From Clostridiaceae bacterium (lineage in GTDB: Bacteria > Bacillota > Clostridia > Oscillospirales > Acutalibacteraceae): a stretch of DNA of 45,042 nucleotides. The stretch's first letter is position 1; the number at the start of each line of letters is the position of its first letter. Positions 25,107 to 33,400 of the stretch are shown piece by piece. Where the stretch lies: assembly GCA_016290665.1 (NCBI GenBank), contig JAEEUW010000006.1, positions 1 through 45,042 on the forward strand. The letters are read 5' to 3'. Position numbers and translations under genes: made by a program. A model generated the notes under the pieces. The model did not search any database, was not told where the DNA came from, and was given only the letters and a program-made list of their open reading frames with translations.

Positions 25107-25135
25107 ATTATACGAAACTGTCCCTGCCGTGTCAA
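25107..25135 (-). promoter_or_regulatory. Exact consensus SigA promoter of the threonine aldolase-like gene
   Basis: On the minus strand TTGACA (complement of 25130-25135), 17-bp spacer, TATAAT (complement of 25107-25112), about 34 bases from the start codon. Confidence 0.92.
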
Positions 25136-25159
25136 GGCGAGGGAGAAAAGGAGATTCTG

Positions 25160-25684
25160 ATGGCAACGCTCAAAAAGCTCTTTTCCAACATCCTGTTCAC
25201 CTCCGCGCTGTTTCTGGTGCTCGGCGGGCTTCTGATCTTTGCGCCCCGGGAAACGCTGGAGCTCTACGTCCGCGTGATCGGCGTCATCGCGCTGGTTGCC
25301 GCGGCGGTCACGCTGCTGGTGGATTTTCTGCAAACCAGACGGCCGCGCTCGGGGTGGGTGATTGCCGGGGCCGCGGCGGCCGCCGCGCTGGGCCTTTGCT
25401 TCCTGCTCGCGCCGGGCTTCGTCACGGGGGTGTTCCCGTTCCTGTTCGGCGTGGTGCTCATCGTCATTTCGGGCTTCGAGCTGCTTTCGGCGCTGCAGCT
25501 GCCGTTCGGCAAGCTGCTGACGATTCTGCTTTCGCTCGGCGGACTGGTGCTCGGCGTGCTGATCGTCTGCAACCCCAACGGCCTCGCCAGCCTGATGACG
25601 CGGCTGATCGGCCTGGCGCTTGTCTATGAGGGCGTGGTCGGCTTTGTCACGGCGGCCTTCGTCAAAACCGCGGAGCGCCGCTGA
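25160..25684 (+). CDS. DUF308/HdeD-like integral membrane protein
   Basis: A 174-residue protein made almost entirely of hydrophobic segments. About six membrane helices can be drawn, in pairs separated by short turns such as LQTRRPRSGW, the pattern of the HdeD/DUF308 family. The open frame runs far upstream across the antisense gene, but AAAAGGAG precedes ATG 25160, so this start is chosen. It is divergent from the threonine aldolase-like gene. No specific function is known. Confidence 0.75.
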   Translation: MATLKKLFSNILFTSALFLVLGGLLIFAPRETLELYVRVIGVIALVAAAVTLLVDFLQTRRPRSGWVIAGAAAAAALGLCFLLAPGFVTGVFPFLFGVVLIVISGFELLSALQLPFGKLLTILLSLGGLVLGVLIVCNPNGLASLMTRLIGLALVYEGVVGFVTAAFVKTAERR

Positions 25685-25722
25685 ACGCGCAAACAAAACG
25701 CTTTTGCACAGTTAAATAATAC

Positions 25723-25751
25723 TTGCAATGAAGCGCAGGATGTGTTATATT
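25723..25751 (+). promoter_or_regulatory. Promoter of the GH3-family gene
   Basis: -35 TTGCAA (25723-25728), 17-bp spacer, -10 TATATT (25746-25751), 40 bases upstream of the start. Confidence 0.8.
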
Positions 25752-25791
25752 ATAAAAGCATAGAATAAAAAAAGCAGACGGAGGTAACCTT

Positions 25792-27564
25792 ATGTCATTC
25801 ACCACAGATTACGGCGTATTTCTCGGCAACATCGTCTATAAGGGCTTTAACCACTTCACCACGGAGGCAATGCCGACGCAGGAGAAGACCCTGCAAAAGA
25901 TCATGAAGAGGAACGCGGACTGCGAACTCGGCAAGAAATATCATTTTGACGAGGTCCACACGCTCCGCGAATTCCAGGACAAGGTGCCCATCTCTACGTT
26001 TGAGGATTATCTGCCCTACATCGGCCGCATGCTCGACGGCGACAACGGCAAGATCATCACCTCGCAGAAGATTCACCGCTATTGCTCCTCCTCCGGCTCC
26101 GTCGGCATCCCGAAGCTGCAGCCGAAGACCGCGCGCGACCTGTGGAACATGCAGTGCATGGGCCTTGCCGCCACGCCGGCCTGCGCGAACAAATGGCTCA
26201 AGGAAAACCTGGGCCTCAAAAAGCTGCCCACCGCCATGGGCCCGCTGGTGCTTTCGCTCAACGGCGTCAAGATGAAGAACGGCTTCATGGCCAACGGCGC
26301 CGCGCAGATCCCGTTCTATTACATCCGCCCGCTGCTCAAGCACATCACCACCACGCCGATGGACATTCTCTTCCCCGAGGATGAAGAGCATACCGATACC
26401 GCCTACTTCCAGCTGCGCTTTGCGCTGGTGAACACCGACGTGACCTATCTCGGCTCGCTGGTCATCACGCTGCTGACCAATATGTTCGAATATCTGGAAG
26501 AAAACTGGCAGATGGTCTGCGACGATATCGAAAAGGGCACCATCAACCCGCGCGTCCGCGCCACAGATAATCTGCGCAAGAACTACGGCCATATGAAGCC
26601 CAACCCGGAACGCGCCGCCGAGCTGCGCAAGATCTTTGAGGGCGGCTTCGACGGCCCCGTGCCCGTGGGCAGACAGATCTGGCCGAAGCTCGTCTGGGGC
26701 TACGGCATGATCGGCTCCACGCTGGCCGTCTACGTCGAAAAGCTGCGCCGCTATGTGGGCGACATCCCCCTGCACAACATGGGCTACGCCGCCTCCGAAG
26801 GCTACATGGCCATGCCGGTGGAGCTGAACGCCAACGACTCCGTGCTGCTGCCGCGCTCACTGGTCTATGAATTCCTGCCGGAGGACGCGCCCGAAGGCAC
26901 CCGTCCGCTGCTGCTGAACGAAGTGGAGGTCGGCAAGAACTACGAGATCATCATCACGAACTTCTCCGGTCTCTACCGCTACCGCATCATGGACATCGTG
27001 AAGATCACGGGCAAGCACAACAATACCCCGAAGATCGAGTTCCTCTATCGTTCCAACATGGGCCTGAACCTCGCGAACGAAAAGACCACGACCCAGATGC
27101 TCGACTGGGTGGCCGAAAAGATGCAGGGAAAATACGGCGTCACCTTCCGCGGCTACAGCTTCTATTCCGAAACCAACGTCGGCATGCCGCACTACGTGAT
27201 GGTCGCCGAACCCGACGCGCCCCTGACCGCCGAACAGCGCAAGGAGCTGAGCGTGGCGGTGGACGACTTCTTCCGCGAGTGCAACGAGAAGTATGAGAAA
27301 TACCGCCGCTGGAACATGATCGGCGATTCGGTGTTCTTCGAGCTCAAGGAAGGCGCCTATGCCGAATACCGCGAGCTGCTGCTTTCGCAGGGCCGCGTGC
27401 TCAACCAGATCAAGCCGGTCATCGTGCTCAACACGCCCGAGCGCAAGGACTTCTTCTATGCCAGAATCAAGGAAGAATCCGCCGCAGAGGGAGCCGCCGC
27501 CGCAAAAGCGCCCGCCGAAGCGCCTGCCGAAGCGCCCGCTGCGGAAGAGGTTACCGCGGAATAA
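25792..27564 (+). CDS. GH3-family acyl-adenylate-forming protein
   Basis: A 590-residue bacterial member of the GH3 family, best known from plants, where members adenylate acidic hormones and join them to amino acids. The ATP phosphate-binding loop SSSGSVGIPKLQP lies at about residues 99-111. GYAASEGYM is the adenylate-binding motif, and NFSGLYRYRIMDIV is the family's hallmark late motif. The C-terminus (about 565-590) is an Ala/Pro/Glu repeat (APAEAPAEAPA), probably disordered. It is a stand-alone unit with promoter and terminator and GGAGG ahead of the start. The bacterial substrate is unknown. Confidence 0.88.
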   Translation: MSFTTDYGVFLGNIVYKGFNHFTTEAMPTQEKTLQKIMKRNADCELGKKYHFDEVHTLREFQDKVPISTFEDYLPYIGRMLDGDNGKIITSQKIHRYCSSSGSVGIPKLQPKTARDLWNMQCMGLAATPACANKWLKENLGLKKLPTAMGPLVLSLNGVKMKNGFMANGAAQIPFYYIRPLLKHITTTPMDILFPEDEEHTDTAYFQLRFALVNTDVTYLGSLVITLLTNMFEYLEENWQMVCDDIEKGTINPRVRATDNLRKNYGHMKPNPERAAELRKIFEGGFDGPVPVGRQIWPKLVWGYGMIGSTLAVYVEKLRRYVGDIPLHNMGYAASEGYMAMPVELNANDSVLLPRSLVYEFLPEDAPEGTRPLLLNEVEVGKNYEIIITNFSGLYRYRIMDIVKITGKHNNTPKIEFLYRSNMGLNLANEKTTTQMLDWVAEKMQGKYGVTFRGYSFYSETNVGMPHYVMVAEPDAPLTAEQRKELSVAVDDFFRECNEKYEKYRRWNMIGDSVFFELKEGAYAEYRELLLSQGRVLNQIKPVIVLNTPERKDFFYARIKEESAAEGAAAAKAPAEAPAEAPAAEEVTAE

Positions 27565-27576
27565 GAATAAAACAAG

Positions 27577-27609
27577 AACGCCTTTGGCAAAAGCCAAGGG
27601 CGTTTTTTT
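27577..27609 (+). terminator. Terminator after the GH3-family gene
   Basis: Stem AACGCCTTTGGC (27577-27588) with GCCAAGGGCGTT (27593-27604), loop AAAA, one G-U pair, then a T-run. Confidence 0.94.
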
Positions 27610-27611
27610 CT

Positions 27612-27725
27612 TCACCCCATGATCCCGGCCATCCTCGCGGCGGCGAGACAGCTGCCGTAAAGGATCCCCACCGCGCAAAGCAGCGCCGTGAGCGTGAGCC
27701 AGAACCAGGCGTCCTTTCTGTTCAT
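27612..27725 (-). CDS. Small 37-residue membrane protein downstream of spoIIP
   Basis: A short gene, easily missed. ATG at 27725 is preceded on the minus strand by a strong site (AAAGGAG, about eight bases away). The 37 codons encode MNRKDAWFWLTLTALLCAVG followed by a short hydrophobic continuation and a basic residue before the end. That is one membrane segment with a positive N-terminus. It lies 17 bases after the spoIIP stop in the same direction, so it belongs to the gpr-spoIIP transcript. I do not recognise a family. A role during sporulation is inferred from position only. Confidence 0.65.
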   Translation of the reverse strand: MNRKDAWFWLTLTALLCAVGILYGSCLAAARMAGIMG

Positions 27726-27742
27726 TTCCGTTCTCCTTTGAT

Positions 27743-28870
27743 TTATGCTTTCTCCTGCTTGTAATCCCCCAGCAGCTCCCCGAGGGCGCGGCCCAGCAGC
27801 CGCCCGCTGTAGGCGGCCTCCTCCAGCGTGTTGGAATCACTGCCGACCTCGATCAAAAGCGAGCAGTGCGACAGATTCATGTTATAGCGCCGCGGGGCAA
27901 AAAACAGCGGCCGCGTCAGCCCCGGAAAGGCGGTCTCCAGCTTCTTTTGCAGCTGCAGCGCGAAGACGAGGTTCTGCTTCCAGTCGGGGAAGTCGGTCAC
28001 CGCGCCCTCCTGGCAGCCGCTGATAATCATGAGCTGGGCGGCCTTTTTGCCGCCGACCGTCGCCGTCGGCTTGATCTTCGTGCCGTCCTGCTGCTGAATC
28101 GCGTCGCGGTGGACGTCCAGCAGCACCTGCAGCGACGGGTACTTTTTCAGATAGGCGAGCACGCTTTCGCGCGAATGGGCATAGGCGCCGGTGTAGCGCG
28201 CGTCGTGGATCGTCCTGTCGTGGAGCACCCTATAGCCCATGGCCTCCAGCTCGGCGCAGATCTCGTCGCCCACGCGGACCATGTTGCGCCCCGGGTCGCT
28301 GTCGCGCGTGGGCACGGCGCTTGTGTAATAGCCCCGGTCGAGGTATTGATAGGACTCCGTGGTGTGCGTGTGGAAGATCAGCACGCAGGGCTTGCCGTCC
28401 GTCACGGTGAGGTCGGCCTTTTGCCGCAGCAGGGCGGCGGGGTCGATCTGCGCCTTGCAAAGGTTCTTGATCCGCACGGCTCCCGCTTCGTCCGTGACGC
28501 CCTCGGTCGTGTAGGTCTTTGTGAAAACGGCGCCGGCTTTTTTGCCGGTGTCGGTCCGCTTCGCCTTTTGGATCAGCGCTGCAATATCGTCCGGCGTTGC
28601 GGTGAGCGCCTGCGCGCTTTTTGCCGCCTGCGTCGGTGCGTCAGTCGTTTCCGGCGGCGGTTCGGTCGGCGCCGTTGTCGTTTCCGCCTTCGTTGTCTGC
28701 GGCGCGGCGCTCTGCGCGGCGGGCGCCGGCAGCAGAAAGCCCGCCTCGCGCACCGTGAGCCGGCAAAGCAGATCCAGCGCCGCCGCGTGCCGCCACAACA
28801 GCAGCAGACACAGCGCGGCGGCGGCAAGCAGCAGTCCCGACGCGCGCAGGGCGCTTGTGCGGCGGTTCAT
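27743..28870 (-). CDS. spoIIP: Stage II sporulation protein P
   Basis: Peptidoglycan hydrolase (amidase/endopeptidase) of the engulfment complex with SpoIID and SpoIIM. ATG 28870 gives 375 residues; a second ATG six bases upstream sits against the GAGGG site and is less likely. An N-terminal membrane anchor (about 11-30) is followed by a Thr/Pro/Glu-rich linker and then the catalytic domain. The domain has IFHTHTTESY, LLDVHRDAI, YNMNLSHCSLLIEVGSDSNT, holding the zinc-binding His and Glu positions of the family. gpr lies directly upstream, as is common in Clostridia and Bacilli. Confidence 0.93.
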   Translation of the reverse strand: MNRRTSALRASGLLLAAAALCLLLLWRHAAALDLLCRLTVREAGFLLPAPAAQSAAPQTTKAETTTAPTEPPPETTDAPTQAAKSAQALTATPDDIAALIQKAKRTDTGKKAGAVFTKTYTTEGVTDEAGAVRIKNLCKAQIDPAALLRQKADLTVTDGKPCVLIFHTHTTESYQYLDRGYYTSAVPTRDSDPGRNMVRVGDEICAELEAMGYRVLHDRTIHDARYTGAYAHSRESVLAYLKKYPSLQVLLDVHRDAIQQQDGTKIKPTATVGGKKAAQLMIISGCQEGAVTDFPDWKQNLVFALQLQKKLETAFPGLTRPLFFAPRRYNMNLSHCSLLIEVGSDSNTLEEAAYSGRLLGRALGELLGDYKQEKA

Positions 28871-28930
28871 GGGCATCCCTCGTTTTCGGTGGTCTGCAAC
28901 AGTGTATGAACCGCGGCGCGCCGTTATGCG

Positions 28931-29812
28931 TCAGCGCACGAGCTCCAGCAGCTCCTGTTCGTCCAGCGTCGGCTGCAGCGCGCAGTTGATGCCCATGGCG
29001 ACCACCTCGGCGGCGCGGTCGATCAGCAGATCGACCTCCTTGGGCGTTACCATCATGAAGCTTTCGCGGTCAAACTGCGGCTCCCTGCGCGGGTCGATCC
29101 CGTAGCTGTCCAGCCAGTCGGCGATCAGGGTCGCGCCGTCTACCACCGTGGGCACGCCGATGGCGATCACGGGCACGCCGAGCGTGCGCAGGCTGATTTC
29201 GGCGCGCTTGTTGCCCACGCCGGAGCCCGGCGAAAGCCCCGTGTCGGTCAGCTGCACCGTGGTGCCCAGACGCGACAGACGCCGCGACGAGAGCGCGTCG
29301 ATCACGATCACCGCGCTCGGACTGATCCCGCGCACGACCGATTCCAGAATCTCCGCCGTTTCAATGCCCGTCTGGCCCAGTACGCCGGGACAGAGCGCCG
29401 CCACGGGCCGCAGGTCGTGAAAGCCCGTGACCCGCGCAATTTCGCCGTTGATGTGCCGGGTGGCAAACAGCCGCCGCGCCGCCCGCGGCCCCAGCGCGTC
29501 GGGCGTGATGCTCTCGTTGCCGAGCCCCGCCACAAGAATCGTGCCGTGGTCGGGCAGCAGCTTCAGAAGCTCCGCCGAAAGCAGCCGCCGCAGGGAAGAC
29601 AGCAGGGGACGGTCGGTCAGCGGCACGGCCGATTCCAGCGTGACGTAGGTGCCCTTGGGCTTGCCCAGCGCCTCGGCGCCCTTTTCGTTGCGCACGCAGA
29701 TCGTGGTGACGCGCACGTCGCCGTCCTGCTTCACGGCGTGCAGCACGCCGCGCAGGGTCTCCTCCTGCAGCGCTTCCTGCTTTTCCAGCGCAAGATCCGT
29801 TCGAAAAATCAT
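28931..29812 (-). CDS. gpr: Germination protease
   Basis: Degrades small acid-soluble spore proteins at germination. It is 293 residues. The N-terminus FRTDLALE is the region where the zymogen is normally processed. The body shows VAGLGNESITPDALGPRA, PGVLGQTGIET, VIVIDALSSR, LTDTGLSPGSGVGNKR and IGVPTVVDG, all hallmarks of the A25 aspartic-type peptidase family. It is slightly shorter than Bacillus Gpr. spoIIP follows after 60 bases. A forespore promoter is expected, but I could not identify one with confidence in the AT-rich gap to rpsT. Confidence 0.95.
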   Translation of the reverse strand: MIFRTDLALEKQEALQEETLRGVLHAVKQDGDVRVTTICVRNEKGAEALGKPKGTYVTLESAVPLTDRPLLSSLRRLLSAELLKLLPDHGTILVAGLGNESITPDALGPRAARRLFATRHINGEIARVTGFHDLRPVAALCPGVLGQTGIETAEILESVVRGISPSAVIVIDALSSRRLSRLGTTVQLTDTGLSPGSGVGNKRAEISLRTLGVPVIAIGVPTVVDGATLIADWLDSYGIDPRREPQFDRESFMMVTPKEVDLLIDRAAEVVAMGINCALQPTLDEQELLELVR

Positions 29813-29903
29813 CTTTTCTCACCCAAACTCTTGAAAAATAAACAAAAATGTAGTATCATTATGCTCGCTTTTCAAAAAGTCTATCCAAATATGCAAAAAA
29901 ACC

Positions 29904-29932
29904 TTGCATTTTTCGGCGAAAAGTGTTATGAT
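29904..29932 (+). promoter_or_regulatory. Promoter of rpsT
   Basis: -35 TTGCAT (29904-29909), 17-bp spacer, -10 TATGAT (29927-29932), 46 bases upstream of rpsT. Confidence 0.8.
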
Positions 29933-29978
29933 GCATTGACGTAAGTTATCACTGCTTTGAAGGGGAGGTGTACCACGG

Positions 29979-30233
29979 ATGCCGAACATCAAGTCTGCGA
30001 AGAAAAGAGTGCTCGTCAGCGCAACCAAGCAGGCGCGCAACAAGTCGAACAACTCTGCGCTGAAGACCGCGATCAAGAAGGCCAACGCCGCAATTGAGGC
30101 GAACGCCGAAGACAAGGACGCGCTTGTGAAAGCCGCGATCAAAAAGATCGACCAGGCCGCTGCCAAGGGTCTGCTGCACAAGAACAACGCCGCGCGCAAA
30201 AAGTCCGCGCTGGTGATCAAAGCTGCGAAATAA
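29979..30233 (+). CDS. rpsT: 30S ribosomal protein S20
   Basis: Small basic ribosomal protein that binds 16S rRNA. It is 84 residues, starting MPNIKSAKKRV and continuing with the typical SALKTAIKKA helix and LLHKNNAARKKSAL near the end. Start ATG 29979 follows GGGGAGGTG. It is transcribed alone, divergent from gpr; the rpsT-gpr adjacency is common in Firmicutes. Confidence 0.97.
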   Translation: MPNIKSAKKRVLVSATKQARNKSNNSALKTAIKKANAAIEANAEDKDALVKAAIKKIDQAAAKGLLHKNNAARKKSALVIKAAK

Positions 30234-30249
30234 GGCTGCTGCGGATGAT

Positions 30250-30285
30250 GAGATGGAAGGTGCCCTTTCCGTCTCTTTTTCTTTT
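30250..30285 (+). terminator. Terminator after rpsT
   Basis: Stem GAGATGGAA (30250-30258) with TTTCCGTCTC (ending 30275), one G-U pair, followed by TTTTTCTTTTT. Confidence 0.85.
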
Positions 30286-30338
30286 TCACTTTTTTATTTC
30301 GCAATCTTTATTTTTATGTAAACAATCTGCAAAAGCAA

Positions 30339-30368
30339 TTGCATTTTGACGCGCTCTCATGGTATGAT
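30339..30368 (+). promoter_or_regulatory. Probable promoter of the FN3 protein gene
   Basis: -35 TTGCAT (30339-30344), 18-bp spacer, -10 TATGAT (30363-30368). The leader ends in a full AAGGAGGT site at 30399-30406, seven bases before the start codon. Confidence 0.65.
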
Positions 30369-30413
30369 TATCATGTATTATTTTGTAATGCTCCCGGCAA
30401 GGAGGTCTTTTCC

Positions 30414-33400
30414 ATGAAGAAACAAGGCAACGTGATCCTGTCTTTGCTGCTGTGCGTGCTGCTGGTCTTCACCACGGCCGTGCCCGCGTTTGCGGCGCTC
30501 GGTACCGTGAAGGGCCTGAAGGCGGCCGCCGTTACGGCGGATTCCGCCACGCTCAAATGGTCGGCTGTGTCCGGCGCAAAGGGCTATGAGGTGCAGCAGG
30601 CGAGCGGCAGCGGCTGGAAGAGCGTCGCCGTAACGGGCAAGACGACGGCAAAGGTCGGCGGCCTGCGGCTCGGCAACACCTATCAGTTCCGCGTGCGCGC
30701 CTATAAATCGGGCAAGAGCGGCGTGCAGTACGGCGCGCCGTCCGCCGCAATCAGCGTGCTGGCCGGCCCCACGGTGAAAACGCTGAAGGCGGCCAAAAAG
30801 ACGTCGTATTCGCTGAAGCTGAAATGGTCAGCGGTCTCCGGCGCGTCCGGCTACCGTCTGCAGCAGTATGTGAACAAGCAGTGGGTCAATCTGCTCAAAA
30901 GCACCAAAAAGACCGACTATACGCTCAAAAAGCTCGCGCCCAACACGAGCTACCGCTTCCGCGTCTGCGCGTTCACGGGCAGCGTGTCCGGCGCATGGAA
31001 AGAGCTGAAGACCCGCACCGAGCTGCTCGGAAAGCCCCAGTCGCTCAAGGCGGTCAAGGTGACCGACACGTCTTTGACGCTGCAGTGGAACAAGGTCTCC
31101 ACCGCGAAGCTCTATTACGTCTACCGCGTGGGCACCAACACGCAAAAGCAGATTGCCAAAACGACGAAGACCTCCTATAAGCTGACCGGCCTTTCGGCCG
31201 CAACCGATTACATGTACGCCGTGCGCGCGCGCACGACGGTCAACGACCGCAACTATTATTCGCAGTATTCCTCCTATCTTTCCGTGCGCACCGCGCCGAA
31301 GCAGGCCGCCGGCCTGATTGCCGCCGGCGTGACCGATTCCGCGGTCAACCTGACGTTCTCGCGCGTGGACGGCGCGGAGGGCTATGAGATCTGGAAATAT
31401 GACGACGCAGCGCTGAAATGGACCTATATCGGCGCTTCGCTTACCACTTCCTATACCGTCGGCGATCTTGCGCCGCAGACGAACTACCGCTTCAAAATCC
31501 GCGCCTATCACACCGTGAACGGCCCCAAGCTTTGCGGCGCCTATTCCGCCGAATGCAAGGTGCAGACCAAAATGGCGCCCGTCTCCGACCTGCGCTTTGT
31601 GAACGCTACCGGCGCGAGCATCACGCTTTCGTGGAACCCGATTGCCACGGCCACGGACTACCGCGTGGATCTGCGCGCGTTTGACGAACCGGAAAGCAAG
31701 CTGCGCCCGGCGCAGGCCGACCGGAAGAACGAAAACGGCCGCATCGTCGCCACGATCACCGGCCTGGCCGTCAACACGGTCTATTACATCTACGTGCGTC
31801 CGGTCTACGGCGACGCGCTCGGCACGGAAAAGCCCGTTGTGGCCCAGACGGCTCCCGCCAAGGTCACCGGCGTCGCGGTGCAGAGCGTGCCCGGCGGCAT
31901 CTCGCTGACCTGGCCGGCCGTTGCCGGCGCCCAGGGCTACGAGGTCAGCAAATTCCTCTATGCCGATACCTGGAAGGTGATCGGCAACACGTCCGAGTGC
32001 TCCTTTGCCGATTCCGACGTTGTGACCGACACGACCTACACCTACCACGTGCGCGCCTATTACGAGCTCGGCGGCGTCAAGTATTACGGCGAAGCCTCCG
32101 ATCCCGCGTCGGAAAAACCGCTGCCGCCCGCAGTGAGCGGCATTGCGGCGTCCAATACTTCCGAAACGATGTTCCTGCTTTCCTGGAACAGCCCGCAGAC
32201 GACCACCGATTACGCGATCAAGCTCAGCGAAAGCGGCGGCGCAGAACGCACGCTGCAGCCCTATGTGACCGTGGACGGCGGCAGAACGACCCTCGTGGTG
32301 GACGGCCTGAGCGCCGGCACCACCTATACCGTGAAGGTCTATAACGCCGTCAACGGCACCCAGAGCATGCCCGCCGTGCTCACCGTGACGACCCTGCCCG
32401 GCAAAGTGACCGGCCTGACGGCCACGGCATTGTCGTCCGACACGATCAACCTCAACTGGACGCCCGTGCGCGGCGCGGCCTATTATGAGATTCAGACCGT
32501 CACCGAAAGCGGCGCGGCCATCGCCAATATCGATACCCACGTTACGGCGCTGCCCTATCAGGTCACCGGGCTTTCGGCCTCCACGACCTACCGCTTCCGT
32601 GTGCGCGCCGTGAACAGCAACGCGGGCGCCGCCCAATACGGTGTCTATTCCGACACGGCTTCGGCCGCCACCAAAGCGGCGTCCTCCACTCCGACGACGC
32701 CCGCCGCGCCCTCGAATCTGGCCGCGACGCAGACCGCAACCGGCAGCACCTACAGCGTGGCGCTTTCGTGGAGCGGCGTCAACGGCGTTTCCGGCTACCG
32801 CGTGATGATCAACGACGGCGCCTGGCGCGAGCTGACGCGGGTGACGACCTCGACCTATACCGCCACCGGCCTTTCCGCCGGCAGCTACAGCTTCTACGTC
32901 CAGTCCTATACGGGCAGTGGCAGCGGCGCGGTGCTTTCCAATCCCTCCAACACCGTTTCGGTGACGCTCGGCGGCGGCTCCACGCCGACCGACCCGGGCA
33001 ATCCGGCCGAGGATCTGCCCACGTCCGGCACGCCGATTACGGGTATCACGGTGAAGCAGGCGACCGACGGCCGCCACTACACCCTGAAATGGGACGAAGT
33101 TTCCGGCGCGTTCTATACGGTGCAGATGCGCGACCCGCAGTCGGGCCGCTGGGTCACTGTGCGCTCGAAGCTGACCTCCGCCCGCGTTACGCCGGACGTG
33201 AACGAAAGCCAGATGGGCATTTCCTGTTCCACCGACGCCGACCAGGCCACCACGGTCGGCTGGGGCGCCGTTTCGGGCGCGTCGAGCTATGAGGTGCGCA
33301 ACGAGCTGACCTGTGACACCGGCGACTGGATCACCAAGGTGAACGCAACCGGCACGAGCGCCAAGCTGCGGCTGCCGCCCGATTCCAAACAAAAAATCCG

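Noticed and set aside
23786-25159. Long plus-strand open frame upstream of the DUF308-like gene
   Set aside because: It lies antisense to the threonine aldolase-like gene and partly over the MmcQ-like gene, is Arg/Ala-rich shadow sequence, and lacks a ribosome site. The real start is ATG 25160.
29813-29900. Forespore sigma factor promoter for gpr
   Set aside because: Sequences such as GCATAAT occur in the AT-rich gap on the minus strand, but no pair of boxes with proper spacing could be supported.
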